Shown here: piece by piece, positions 32,960 through 41,656 of the stretch
How positions within the stretch are numbered: position 1 is the first letter of the stretch
Layout: each line of letters starts with the position of its first letter
Origin: Alistipes communis
GTDB lineage: Bacteria; Bacteroidota; Bacteroidia; Bacteroidales; Rikenellaceae
Reading direction: 5' to 3'
DNA length: 64,000 nt
NCBI RefSeq assembly: GCF_006542665.1
Contig: NZ_AP019735.1
Location: forward strand, 1,984,001-2,048,000
Program-made: the position numbers and the translations under genes
The notes under the pieces: model-generated
Databases searched by the model: none
What the model saw: only the letters and a program-made list of their open reading frames with translations
Told to the model about the DNA's origin: nothing

Positions 32960-33337
32960 CTATCCGATCAACTCGGTATATTGCTCGGCCGTGAGCAGCG
33001 TATCGTACTCGGCGGGATCGCTCACCCGCACCTTTACGAGCCAGCCCTCGCCGTAGGGATCCTTGTTGACGATCGAAGGATCGGCGTCGACGGCTGCATT
33101 GAATTCGACGATCTCGCCCGATACGGGGAGGAATGCGTCCGACACGGTCTTCACCGCCTCGATCGTACCGAAAACCTCGCCTGCCGCGACGGTCTCGCCC
33201 TCGGTGGGCACATCGACGAAGACGATGTCGCCCAACTGGCTCTGCGCGAAATCCGTAATGCCGACGTAGGCCGTGTCTCCCTCCATACGGCACCACTCGT
33301 GGTCGTTGGAGTACTTCAAATTGGAAGGAACATTCAT
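32960..33337 (-). CDS. gcvH: glycine cleavage system H protein
   Basis: The 125-residue protein has the H-protein fold with the lipoylation site lysine in TIEAVKTVSD near residue 63, preceded by GDIVFVDVPTEGETV and followed by SGEIVEFNAAVDADPSIVNKDPYG, all characteristic. It carries the aminomethyl group between the P, T and L proteins of glycine cleavage. The other subunits are not in this window. A promoter appears to lie in the 3' end of birA (33491-33520). Confidence 0.95.
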   Translation of the reverse strand: MNVPSNLKYSNDHEWCRMEGDTAYVGITDFAQSQLGDIVFVDVPTEGETVAAGEVFGTIEAVKTVSDAFLPVSGEIVEFNAAVDADPSIVNKDPYGEGWLVKVRVSDPAEYDTLLTAEQYTELIG

Positions 33338-33490
33338 ATTTTATCTTTTTTGCATGGAACTATCCGTTTCCGTCGCAGCGGTGCGATCCCGAAGGCCGTT
33401 CCGCCGGTTGCACCGGTCGCGCCGTTCCGGCCTTCTGTCCGGCAGGATGATCCGCGTCCCGAATTCCTGCGGCTTGAAGCGCCGGCGACA

Positions 33491-33520
33491 CAAAGATACG
33501 TCTTATTTTTTCATTCCCAA
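33491..33520 (-). promoter_or_regulatory. promoter for gcvH
   Basis: Minus-strand TATCTTTG (33491-33498) with TTGG 18 bases upstream (33517-33520), overlapping the last codons of birA. The leader to gcvH would be about 145 nt and includes the partial repeat block at 33363-33402. Confidence 0.5.
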
Positions 33521-34252
33521 CTCCTCCGGCGATTTTTTCACCTCGAACTCGATCTCCCTGAAAAGATAGTCGTGCAACGTGCCGTCGGGGTGTTCGACCT
33601 GCAACGCGCCCCCTGCGCGGACACCGCGGATCACGCCCGTGAAACGGGTTCCGTCGGGCAGCCGGAAGGCCTGCGGAGCGTCGATCCGGTACATGCGGCG
33701 GCGATACTCCTCCGCAAGCGGCGCCCTGTCGTCCGCTTCGAGCGCGGCATACCGTCGCATGAGTGCGGCGTGGAACCGGTCGAGCACCTCTTCTCGGTCG
33801 AACGTGCGTCCCGCTTCGAGCGCCATCGAGGTGGGATTGGGCAGCGCGGGATCGAACTCCGTCTGGTTGACGTTGATGCCGATGCCGGCCACCGTGCGGG
33901 CGAGCCGCCCGCCTGCGAGGTGATGCTCGATGAGGATGCCCACCAGTTTGCGATCGCCGGCGTAGATGTCGTTCGTCCATTTGATGCGGGCGTCGATTCC
34001 GCAGGTGCCGAGGGTGTCGACCAGCGCGAGCGCCACGGCCTGCGAGAGCAGGAACTGCTCGCCTGCGGGAAGGAACGTCGGACAGAGCACGACCGAAAAG
34101 AGAAGGTTCACCCCTTCGGGACTCGTCCATGTATGTCCCCGCTGCCCGCGTCCCGCCGTCTGCCGTTCGGCGCAGATCACGTCGCCGTGGCCGTAACGCT
34201 CCTCACGCGCGAGGTCGTTGGTCGAAGTCGTCTCCGCAATATGATAGATCAT
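33503..34252 (-). CDS. birA: biotin-[acetyl-CoA-carboxylase] ligase
   Basis: The 249-residue protein lacks the N-terminal DNA-binding domain of E. coli BirA, so it is ligase only. It shows the biotinyl-AMP loop TAGRGQRGHTW near residue 33, KWTNDIYAGDRKLVGILIE and GIGINVNQ, then a small C-terminal SH3-like domain. It attaches biotin to carboxylase carrier proteins. It starts 61 bp after dapD on the same strand and is probably cotranscribed with it. Confidence 0.93.
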   Translation of the reverse strand: MIYHIAETTSTNDLAREERYGHGDVICAERQTAGRGQRGHTWTSPEGVNLLFSVVLCPTFLPAGEQFLLSQAVALALVDTLGTCGIDARIKWTNDIYAGDRKLVGILIEHHLAGGRLARTVAGIGINVNQTEFDPALPNPTSMALEAGRTFDREEVLDRFHAALMRRYAALEADDRAPLAEEYRRRMYRIDAPQAFRLPDGTRFTGVIRGVRAGGALQVEHPDGTLHDYLFREIEFEVKKSPEELGMKK

Positions 34253-34313
34253 GGCGAAATTGAGAATTTATCCGTTCGTTCTTAGGCTTGGTCGGGGAGA
34301 AACACGCCTTCCT

Positions 34314-35141
34314 TTACACCGCAACGCCGAAATCGCGCAGCGCGTCGTTGAGCGAGGTCTTCTTGTCGGTCGACTCCTTGCGCCGCCCGATGATGAGCGC
34401 GCAGGCCACGCTGTACTCTCCGGCCGGAAACTTCTTGGCGTAGCTTCCCGGAATTACGACCGAACGCGGCGGAACGTAGCCCCGGTATTCGACCGGTTCG
34501 GCCCCCGTGACGTCGATGATGTGCGTCGAACCGGTGATGACCGTGTTCGAGCCGAGCACCGCCTCGCGGCAGACGTGCGCCCCCTCGACCACGATCGCGC
34601 GCGAACCGACGAAGCAGTTGTCCTCGATGATGACGGGCGCTGCCTGCACGGGTTCGAGCACGCCGCCGATCCCCACGCCGCCCGAGAGGTGGACGTGGCT
34701 CCCGATCTGGGCGCACGACCCGACGGTGGCCCACGTGTCGACCATCGTCCCTTCGCCCACGTAGGCGCCGATGTTGACGTACGAGGGCATGAGAATGGCT
34801 CCCGGAGCGATGTAGGCGCCGTAACGGGCTACTGCATGGGGCACGGCGCGCACGCCCAACCGGTCGTAGTCGCGTTTGATGTCCATCTTGTCGTACCATT
34901 CCAGTTCGCCGGCGCGCAGAATGCGCATCTTCTGGATCGGGAAATAGAGGATCACGGCCTTCTTGACCCACTCGTTGACCCGCCACTGGCTGCACGCGAG
35001 GTCGACGGGTTCGGCCGTGCGCAGAAGCCCCTTGTCGATGAGTTCCACCACCTCGCGGATGGCGGCTTTGGTCGTATCGTCCTGCAACAGGCTGCGGTCG
35101 TCCCACGCCCGTTCGACGGTTGTTCGGAGTTCGTCGTACAT
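34314..35141 (-). CDS. dapD: 2,3,4,5-tetrahydropyridine-2,6-dicarboxylate N-succinyltransferase
   Basis: The protein is a left-handed beta-helix acyltransferase with hexapeptide repeats (IAPGAILMPSYVNIGAYVGEG then TMVDTWATVGSCAQIG). The downstream SGGVGIGGVLEPVQAAPVII and NCFVGSRAIVVEG motifs are typical of DapD. It makes N-succinyl-2-amino-6-oxopimelate in the succinylase route to diaminopimelate and lysine. I place the start at the ATG at 35141 (MYDELRTTVERAWDD, 275 residues). A TTG nine codons upstream overlaps the predicted -7 element TAACTTTG (35166-35173), so it cannot be in the transcript. Confidence 0.94.
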   Translation of the reverse strand: MYDELRTTVERAWDDRSLLQDDTTKAAIREVVELIDKGLLRTAEPVDLACSQWRVNEWVKKAVILYFPIQKMRILRAGELEWYDKMDIKRDYDRLGVRAVPHAVARYGAYIAPGAILMPSYVNIGAYVGEGTMVDTWATVGSCAQIGSHVHLSGGVGIGGVLEPVQAAPVIIEDNCFVGSRAIVVEGAHVCREAVLGSNTVITGSTHIIDVTGAEPVEYRGYVPPRSVVIPGSYAKKFPAGEYSVACALIIGRRKESTDKKTSLNDALRDFGVAV

Positions 35142-35165
35142 AATCTTTACCGTTTTTATGACAGC

Positions 35166-35173
35166 CAAAGTTA
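35166..35173 (-). promoter_or_regulatory. -7 element for dapD
   Basis: Minus-strand TAACTTTG, 24 bp before the ATG at 35141. The -33 element is poor. Confidence 0.5.
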
Positions 35174-35198
35174 CGCAAATCTTCTCTCTTTTCCTACT

Positions 35199-35432
35199 CT
35201 TTGGCTCCGCCTTGAATGCTTTGTTACGGCAGAATCGGACGAACGGTTGCTTCTGCGCTCGACTTTTCGTATCTTCGGCCGATGCCGAAGATACCCGCGT
35301 TCGGCAATGTTCAAATGTTCAAATAAATTTGACATTGCCCCGCTTATTCGTATCTTTGGCTGCGCCTTAGATACTCCGTCTCGGCATAATCAAGCTGACG
35401 CTTGCTTCTGCCTTCGATTTTTTGTATCTTTG
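35199..35432 (+). repeat. intergenic repeat that carries promoter elements
   Basis: A ~80 bp unit occurs at 35199-35277 and 35353-35432 at roughly 70% identity (CTTTGGCT-CGCCTT... to TTGCTTCTGC..TCGA.TTTT.GTATCTT). Each unit ends in a -33/-7 pair: TTGC-N19-TATCTTCG (35247-35277) and TTGC-N19-TATCTTTG (35402-35432). A third full promoter, TTTG-N19-TATCTTTG (35328-35358), overlaps the start of the second unit. Between them lie dyads TCTTCGG/CCGAAGA and GGCAATGT/ACATTGCC. Confidence 0.6.
35402..35432 (+). promoter_or_regulatory. proximal promoter of the prolyl oligopeptidase gene
   Basis: TTGC, 19 bases, TATCTTTG; the leader would be about 100 nt. The upstream TTTG-N19-TATCTTTG at 35328-35358 could also serve this gene. 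Confidence 0.55.
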
Positions 35433-35538
35433 TCCGCATAAACGCCGGTCGAAGCGAGACGTTCGTCCGTAGCCCGCACGATTGCGGTAGCGGCGAGACA
35501 CCCTCTCCGTCCGGCGGCAACAATACAAAAGCAGACCG

Positions 35539-37683
35539 ATGAGACGATTCGTATGGACGGCGGCGACCCTCGCAGTGGTCGCGTTGATGCCCGGTTGTAA
35601 CAGAAAGATGAAAATAAGCCATTTACCCTATCCCGACACGCGGCGCGACACGACCGTCGTCGTCGACTACCACGGTACGCGTGTCGCCGATCCCTACCGC
35701 TGGCTGGAAGACGACAATTCGGCCGAGACGGCCGCATGGGTCGAAGCCGAAAACGCCGTCACGCGCGACTACCTCGACCGGCTCCCTGCCCGTCAGGCCA
35801 TTTACGACCGGTTGACGGCGCTCTACGACTATCCGAAGGAGGGCGCGCCCGAGCGGCACGGCGACTATTACTACTATTTCCTCAACGACGGCCTTCAAAA
35901 CCAGTCGGCGCTGTGGCGCAAGCGCTCGCTCACGGCTCAGGGCGAACTGTTCCTCGATCCGAATACCCTTTCGGCCGACGGTACGACGGCGCTCGTCGAC
36001 GTCTCGTTCTCCGACGACGGCCGTTGGTGCGCGTATGCCGCCGCCGAAGCCGGTTCGGATTGGGTGCGGATACATGTCGTGGATACCGCGACGGGTCAGT
36101 TGACGCAGGATGTGATCGAATGGGTGAAGTTCTCCGGCGCGACATGGGCCCCCGACTCCGAAGGGTTCTATTACAGCGCCTACGACGCGCCGAAGGCGAA
36201 CGTCTATTCGTCGAAGAACGAATGCCAGAAGGTCTATTACCACCGTCTGGGTACGGCGCAGGCCGACGACATTCTCATATACGGCGATCCGGAGCATCCG
36301 CTGCGCTATTTCAGCGGCTGGGAGAGCGACGACGGCCGCTGGCTTTTCGTCCTCGCGTCGGAAGGTACGTCGGGCAGTGAAGTTCTCTTCCGCCCGGCGG
36401 ACAAGGAGGAGCCGTTCCGTACGTTGCTGGCCGGCTTCGCCAACGACTATGCGCCCGTCGAGTGCCGCGACGACAAACTCTATGTCGTGACCAACGACAG
36501 TGCGGCCAACTATCGGCTGGCGCGCATCGATCTGCTCGAACCCCGGGGGTTGGAGACCGTCATCGCGGAGCACCCCGACGATCTGCTCGAAGCGGTCGCT
36601 CCGGGCGGGGGATACCTGTGGGTGAAATACCTCCGGAACGCGCAGAACAAGATCTACAAATACGATTACGAGGGCAACCGGCAGGCCGACGTGCCGCTGC
36701 CGGCCATCGGTTCGGTGCCGAGTTTCGGCTGCAAGGACAGGGAGCAGGAGATTTTCTTCTCGCTCAACACCTTCACCGCGCCTCCGACCGTCTACCGCTA
36801 CGACATTCCCACGGGCCGCACTACCTGCTACCATACGCCGCAGGTGGCCTACGATGCGGCGCAGTACACTACCGAACAGCTCTTCTTCGAATCCTCCGAC
36901 GGCGAGCACGTGCCGATGTTCGTCTCGCATCGCCGGGGGCTGCGGCTCGACGGCAGCAATCCCTGTTACCTCTACGGCTACGGCGGTTTCCAGATCAATA
37001 TCACCCCTGCGTTCAAGCCCGAGCACATCCTCTTCATGGAGCAGGGCGGCGTGGTGGTGAACGTCAACCTGCGCGGCGGTTCGGAATACGGCGAGCGGTG
37101 GCACAAGGCTGGTATGCTCGACCGCAAGCAGCAGGTCTTCGACGATTTCATCGCGGCGGCCGAATTCCTCATCACCGAGAAGTATACCTCGCGCGAAAAG
37201 CTGGCCATCGCCGGCGGCTCGAACGGCGGATTGCTGGTGGGCGCCTGCGAAGTGCAGCGCCCCGACCTGTTCGCCGTCTGCCTGCCTGCGGTCGGCGTGA
37301 TGGACATGTTGCGCTACCACCTTTTCACCATCGGCTGGGGCTGGGCGACCGAATACGGTACGAGCGACGATGCGGCGCAGTTCCGCACGCTCTACGCCTA
37401 CTCGCCGCTGCACAACATCCGCGAAGGCGTCTGCTACCCCGCGACGCTCGTCACGACGGGCGACCACGACGATCGTGTGGTGCCGGCGCATTCGTTCAAA
37501 TTCGCTGCGACGCTCCAATATGCGCAGGCGTGCGATGCTCCGGTGCTGATCCGCATCGAACGGAATGCCGGCCACGGCGCGGGCAAACCGCTCTCGAAGC
37601 GTATCGCCGAATCGGCCGACAGCTACGCTTTCCTGTTCTACAATACGGGGACGACGTACGGACAATCGGCGCCGGAGAATTGA
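35539..37683 (+). CDS. prolyl oligopeptidase (S9A), lipoprotein
   Basis: The 714-residue protein has a lipoprotein signal with Cys20 (LMPGCNRK), so it is membrane-anchored, unlike cytosolic animal homologues. The S9A order is clear: N-terminal part DPYRWLEDDNSAETAAWVEAE, a seven-bladed propeller (~90-420), then the hydrolase domain. The nucleophile is Ser561 in GGSNGG, the acid lies in GDHDDRVVP (Asp642-645) and the base is His679 in AGHGAGKP. It cleaves after proline in short peptides. The gene is preceded by tandem promoters embedded in repeats and is monocistronic. Confidence 0.92.
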   Translation: MRRFVWTAATLAVVALMPGCNRKMKISHLPYPDTRRDTTVVVDYHGTRVADPYRWLEDDNSAETAAWVEAENAVTRDYLDRLPARQAIYDRLTALYDYPKEGAPERHGDYYYYFLNDGLQNQSALWRKRSLTAQGELFLDPNTLSADGTTALVDVSFSDDGRWCAYAAAEAGSDWVRIHVVDTATGQLTQDVIEWVKFSGATWAPDSEGFYYSAYDAPKANVYSSKNECQKVYYHRLGTAQADDILIYGDPEHPLRYFSGWESDDGRWLFVLASEGTSGSEVLFRPADKEEPFRTLLAGFANDYAPVECRDDKLYVVTNDSAANYRLARIDLLEPRGLETVIAEHPDDLLEAVAPGGGYLWVKYLRNAQNKIYKYDYEGNRQADVPLPAIGSVPSFGCKDREQEIFFSLNTFTAPPTVYRYDIPTGRTTCYHTPQVAYDAAQYTTEQLFFESSDGEHVPMFVSHRRGLRLDGSNPCYLYGYGGFQINITPAFKPEHILFMEQGGVVVNVNLRGGSEYGERWHKAGMLDRKQQVFDDFIAAAEFLITEKYTSREKLAIAGGSNGGLLVGACEVQRPDLFAVCLPAVGVMDMLRYHLFTIGWGWATEYGTSDDAAQFRTLYAYSPLHNIREGVCYPATLVTTGDHDDRVVPAHSFKFAATLQYAQACDAPVLIRIERNAGHGAGKPLSKRIAESADSYAFLFYNTGTTYGQSAPEN

Positions 37684-37797
37684 AGGTCGGCGAAGGCTGA
37701 TTGACCGCCCCTGTTCGTGCTGTACCGGAGCGGGTATCGAACCGTGGATGGAAGGGGCGGATGGATATTATTTAAAAGGTGCGAACTCCGGAAAGGG
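37684..37797. other. intergenic spacer after the prolyl oligopeptidase gene
   Basis: I see no gene, promoter or clear terminator here; it leads into the direct repeats upstream of lysC. Confidence 0.4.
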
Positions 37798-38069
37798 GCG
37801 CAGTGGTTATGCGCAGCTGGACAGCACGATGGCTCGAATAAGGTAAAACGGGAAACAAGGGTAAGGTACTTTTAAAGAGTAGGAGAGCGTCGGGATACCT
37901 GTCGGCTGACTGCCGAGGTGCAGGATGAAACAGGTGAAGGCCGATACGGTGTAAGCCCCTCCCTTTATCAAAGGGAGGGGACAGAGGGGAGGGAATGTTG
38001 GTATCCGCGCAGCGGCCATGCGCAGTGGAGCAGCACGACGGCTCGAATAAGGTAAAACGGGAAACAAGG
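37798..38069 (+). repeat. 63 bp direct repeats flanking a hairpin repeat, upstream of lysC
   Basis: Positions 37798-37860 and 38007-38069 align over 63 bases with about eight mismatches; the final 30 bases (GGCTCGAATAAGG...ACAAGG) are identical. The second copy ends 2 bp before the lysC ATG, so it supplies the lysC ribosome-binding region. Between the copies, 37953-38024 holds a hairpin (CCCCTCCCTTT/AAAGGGAGGGG) and recurs inverted at 58520-58590. Confidence 0.7.
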
Positions 38070-38071
38070 AT

Positions 38072-39325
38072 ATGAAGGTCTATAAATTCGGCGGAGCATC
38101 GGTCCGCAATGCTGAGGGGGTGCGCAACCTGCGCAATATCATCGACGACGAACAGAACCTCTTCATCATCGTCTCGGCGATGGGCAAGACGACCAATGCG
38201 CTGGAACGGGTGTTCGAGGGGGTGCAGCGGGGCGACCGCGAAAAATCCGCTGCCGAGATCGCACGGTTGCGCGAATATCACGCCGCGATCATCGACGACC
38301 TCTGGCACGGCCCGACCCGTCTGGAACGGGTCGAGGCGTTGTTCGCCGAACTGGATCGCGTCGCCGCTGAGACGCAGTACCGTGCGGCCGACGCCGAGTT
38401 GTGGTACGACACGATCGTCGCCTTCGGCGAGCTGCTCTCGACGACCGTCGTCTCGGAGTACCTCGCCTCGGCGGGAGTGGCCAACCATTGGGTCGACATG
38501 CGCCGTGCACTGGTCACGCAGCAGCGCCACAAGGACGCTTCGGTCGATATCGACGCCTCGGCATTCCGCCTGCTGGCCGAAGTGGAAGGTGCAGCGGAGA
38601 CGATCTTCGTGGGACAGGGCTTCATCGGCGGCGCGCCCGACGGGACGACTACGACGCTCGGCCGCGAGGGTTCGGACTACTCGGCGGCCGTGGTGGCCAA
38701 TATTCTCGGCGCGGAGTCGATGTCGGTGTGGAAGGATGTCGACGGTGTGCTCAACGCCGACCCCAAGACCTTCCCCGACGCCGAGCAGATCAAGGAGTTG
38801 AACTACCTCGATACGATCGAACTGGCGTACAGCGGTGCGCAGATCATCCACCCCAAGACGATCAAGCCGTTGCAGAACAAGAATATCCCGCTCTACGTCC
38901 GCCCGTTCGGCGACAAGCGCAAGCCCGGAACGGTGATCCGCGGCACGTCGGCGCCCGTGACCGTCCCGATTCTGATTCTCAAAAAGGATCAGGTCTTCCT
39001 GACGGTGCGGTCGCGCGATTTTTCGTTCGTGCTGGAAGAGAAGTTCGCCACGATCTTCTCGCTGCTCGAACGCTACCGCATCAAGACCAATCTGATCCAC
39101 AATTCGGCGGTCAATCTGGGGTTGTGCGTCGACAATTCGTGGCATATCGACGAAGCGGTGGCCGAATTCCGCGACGAGGGCTTCGACGTGATGAAGGTCG
39201 AGGATATGGAGCTGCTCACCATCCGGGGCTATACCGACGAGCTGCTGGCCAAGTACGGCTATACGCCGAAAGTCTTCGTCCGCCAGACGACCCAGTCCAC
39301 CGCGCGTATCGTCCGCAAGAAGTAG
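38072..39325 (+). CDS. lysC: aspartate kinase
   Basis: The 417-residue protein opens with the KFGGASVRNAEGV nucleotide-binding motif, has the catalytic TTTLGREGSDYSA motif near residue 200, KDVDGVLNADPK and SGAQIIHPKTIKPL, then a C-terminal pair of ACT domains (residues ~300-417). It is a monofunctional aspartokinase without homoserine dehydrogenase. It phosphorylates aspartate at the entry to lysine/DAP, threonine and methionine synthesis. The upstream region has no recognisable promoter; repeat DNA runs up to the start codon. Confidence 0.94.
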   Translation: MKVYKFGGASVRNAEGVRNLRNIIDDEQNLFIIVSAMGKTTNALERVFEGVQRGDREKSAAEIARLREYHAAIIDDLWHGPTRLERVEALFAELDRVAAETQYRAADAELWYDTIVAFGELLSTTVVSEYLASAGVANHWVDMRRALVTQQRHKDASVDIDASAFRLLAEVEGAAETIFVGQGFIGGAPDGTTTTLGREGSDYSAAVVANILGAESMSVWKDVDGVLNADPKTFPDAEQIKELNYLDTIELAYSGAQIIHPKTIKPLQNKNIPLYVRPFGDKRKPGTVIRGTSAPVTVPILILKKDQVFLTVRSRDFSFVLEEKFATIFSLLERYRIKTNLIHNSAVNLGLCVDNSWHIDEAVAEFRDEGFDVMKVEDMELLTIRGYTDELLAKYGYTPKVFVRQTTQSTARIVRKK

Positions 39326-39494
39326 GCGTCCGCAACCGTCGCGTGTGATTCCCGCAACGGTTTCTACACCGGTAATCGGCGGCATCTTTACGGGCCGGTC
39401 GGCGGTCGTATTCGCGGTCTGTTATCTCTGCGAGGCGAAGCGAAAACGCATCGTCGGATAATACCGCGGAGTACGTTCAATAACATTCGATACG

Positions 39495-40796
39495 ATGGAT
39501 TTCATCACACAGACGAAAGAGGTTCCGGTCGTGGGTTCGTACGACGTCGTGGTCTGCGGCGGCGGACCGGCCGGCCTGATCGCTGCGATCGCTGCCGCGC
39601 GCGGCGGGGCACGTACGGCGCTCGTCGAGCGCTACGGATTCCTCGGCGGCATGGCTACCGCCGGACTGGTGGCGCCGATCAGCGTCTTCAACTACAACGG
39701 CCGCCGCATCGTCGGCGGCATCCCGTGGGAGTTCGTCGAACGGCTCGCCGGAATCGGAGGCGCCGAGGAGGAGAAGCCGCTGGGCAATATCACCTTCTCG
39801 CCCGAGAAGTACAAGCTCGTCGCCCAGCGGATGCTGCTCGAAGCAGGCGTGACGCTCTATTTTCACTCCTACCTGACCGGCTGCCGGACGGAGGAGGGGC
39901 GGATCTCGCACGTCGTCATCGAGAACAAGAACGGCGCCGAGGCGCTCGTCGCCCGTTACTTCATCGACGCCACGGGCGACGCCGACCTGGCGCTGCGGGC
40001 GGGCGTCCCGATGCAGCCCGCAGGCACGACGCTGCAACCGGCCTCGCTCATCTTCATGCTCGGCGGCGTAGATACCGACGCGCTGCCGATGCTGCGCCAC
40101 AGCCGGCAGGGTGTCAACTACCACGACCTCGCCATCCGCGAGGCGCTCGAAGCGCTGCGCGAGCGGGAGGAGGTACCCCTCTTCGGCGGGCCGTGGTACT
40201 GCGGCGTGCTGACGCCCGGGGTGGTGCTCGTCAACATGACGCGCACGCAGGCCGATATGGCCGACAACCGCGAGGCGACGGCCGCGGAGTGCCTGCTGCA
40301 CGAACACGTCCACCTCTTCACCGAACTGCTTCGCCGTCACGTGCCGGCCTTCCGCAACGCCTCGCTGCTCGCTACCGCCACGCAGACCGGCGTGCGCGAG
40401 ACGCGCCGCATCAGGGGTTTCCACACGCTCACGGGCGAGGAGTATCTCCATGCCGTCGACTTTCCCGACGCTGTTTCGCGGGGATGTCATCCGGTCGACA
40501 TCCACGCCGCCTCGTCGACCGGACAGCGGTGCGAGTTCCTCAAAGAGGCGGCCTTCATTCCCTACCGCTGCCTGATCGCCCCCGGTTTCCCGAACCTGCT
40601 GGTAGCCGGCCGGTCGTTTTCGGCCGATGCGGTCGCGTCGGCATCGGTGCGCGTGCAGGCTTCGGTCATGGGGCTGGGGCAGGCGGCCGGAGCCGCGGCG
40701 GCGCAGTGCGTCCGCTCGGGCGTCGGCGTAGCGGAGATCGATGTCGGGCAGCTGCGCAAGACGCTCATCGAATATGGGGCCAACCTCACAGCCTGA
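39495..40796 (+). CDS. FAD-dependent oxidoreductase (FAD_oxidored family)
   Basis: The 433-residue protein has an N-terminal dinucleotide-binding fold, VVVCGGGPAGLIAAIAAARG, followed by GFLGGMATAGLVAP, a combination typical of the PF12831 family. YFIDATGDADLALRAGV and a C-terminal NLLVAGRSFSADAVASASVR close the FAD site. The substrate is unknown. There is no signal peptide, so it is cytosolic. It follows lysC by 169 bp and converges on efp, sharing the long terminator at 40806-40854. Confidence 0.8.
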   Translation: MDFITQTKEVPVVGSYDVVVCGGGPAGLIAAIAAARGGARTALVERYGFLGGMATAGLVAPISVFNYNGRRIVGGIPWEFVERLAGIGGAEEEKPLGNITFSPEKYKLVAQRMLLEAGVTLYFHSYLTGCRTEEGRISHVVIENKNGAEALVARYFIDATGDADLALRAGVPMQPAGTTLQPASLIFMLGGVDTDALPMLRHSRQGVNYHDLAIREALEALREREEVPLFGGPWYCGVLTPGVVLVNMTRTQADMADNREATAAECLLHEHVHLFTELLRRHVPAFRNASLLATATQTGVRETRRIRGFHTLTGEEYLHAVDFPDAVSRGCHPVDIHAASSTGQRCEFLKEAAFIPYRCLIAPGFPNLLVAGRSFSADAVASASVRVQASVMGLGQAAGAAAAQCVRSGVGVAEIDVGQLRKTLIEYGANLTA

Positions 40797-40805
40797 ATCT
40801 GCATG

Positions 40806-40854
40806 ACGGAAAAAGGCGGCCGTCCCGATCGTCGGGACGGCCGCCTTTTTCCGT
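40806..40854. terminator. 23 bp perfect hairpin between convergent genes
   Basis: Arms 40806-40828 and 40832-40854 are perfect complements around a 3 nt loop. The right arm contains TTTTT and the left arm AAAAA, so it can stop transcription of the oxidoreductase gene (+) and of efp (-). Confidence 0.85.
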
Positions 40855-40869
40855 GAGCTGCGCCGTTCG

Positions 40870-41436
40870 CTACTTGATGCGCTCCACGTAGTCGCGGGTG
40901 CGGGTGTCGACGCGGATCTTGTCGCCGGTATTGATGAACAGCGGCACGCGCACCGTGGCGCCCGTGTTGACCGTGGCGGGTTTGAGCGAGTTGGTCGACG
41001 CCGTGTCGCCCTTGACGCCGGGTTCGGTGTAGGTCACCTCCATGTCTACGATAGGAGGGAGTTCGGCCGAGAGGACGGTCTCCTTCTCCGTGTGGAACAT
41101 CACCTCGACGATCTGGCCGTCGGCCATCAGGTCGTAGTTGGTGATGAGCGCCTTGTCGATGTTGATCTCCTCGAAGGTCTCGGTGTGCATGAAGTGCGCT
41201 CCGAGGTCGTCCTCGTAGGTGAACTGGTAGGGACGGCGCTCCACGCGGACGAACTCCACCTTCGCACCTGCGGAGAAGGTGTTGTCGAGCACGCGGCCGT
41301 TTTCCAGATTCTTGAGCTTCGTGCGCACGAAAGCGGGACCTTTGCCGGGCTTGACGTGCTGGAAATCGACGATCTGGAACGTCTTGCCCTCCAACTCGAT
41401 GCAAGCACCGATTTTGATATCAGCGGTTGTTGCCAT
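40870..41436 (-). CDS. efp: elongation factor P
   Basis: The 188-residue protein has the three-barrel EF-P layout with the tip loop FQHVKPGKGPAFVRTKL near residue 30, whose lysine is the residue modified in many bacteria, and the C-terminal GDKIRVDTRTRDYVERIK. It rescues ribosomes stalled at polyproline. No modification enzyme is next to it. A promoter with TAATTTTG (41477-41484, minus) precedes it. Confidence 0.95.
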   Translation of the reverse strand: MATTADIKIGACIELEGKTFQIVDFQHVKPGKGPAFVRTKLKNLENGRVLDNTFSAGAKVEFVRVERRPYQFTYEDDLGAHFMHTETFEEINIDKALITNYDLMADGQIVEVMFHTEKETVLSAELPPIVDMEVTYTEPGVKGDTASTNSLKPATVNTGATVRVPLFINTGDKIRVDTRTRDYVERIK

Positions 41437-41476
41437 AAAAATATCGTTTTTGTTTACGTGATTGATCGATAGCGCA

Positions 41477-41484
41477 CAAAATTA
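41477..41484 (-). promoter_or_regulatory. -7 element for efp
   Basis: Minus-strand TAATTTTG 41 bp before the ATG; a TTG lies about 20 bases upstream of it. Confidence 0.5.
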
Positions 41485-41656
41485 CAAAAAAAATCGGAAA
41501 TACAAGATTCCGGGCCGAAAGTTCCCTGCCGAAGGGGCGTGCGTCCGCGAGCGGAGACATCCGCCCGAACTGCCGGAGGGTTCGGTATCCGCCGCTCGTG
41601 CGGAGGGTTCGCTCCGTCGATTCGTATGGCTGCGACCGATGCCGGCCGTCTGCGGC

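Noticed and set aside
35623..37665. A 680-codon antisense frame over the prolyl oligopeptidase gene
   Set aside because: Shadow of a gene with all catalytic residues in the sense frame.
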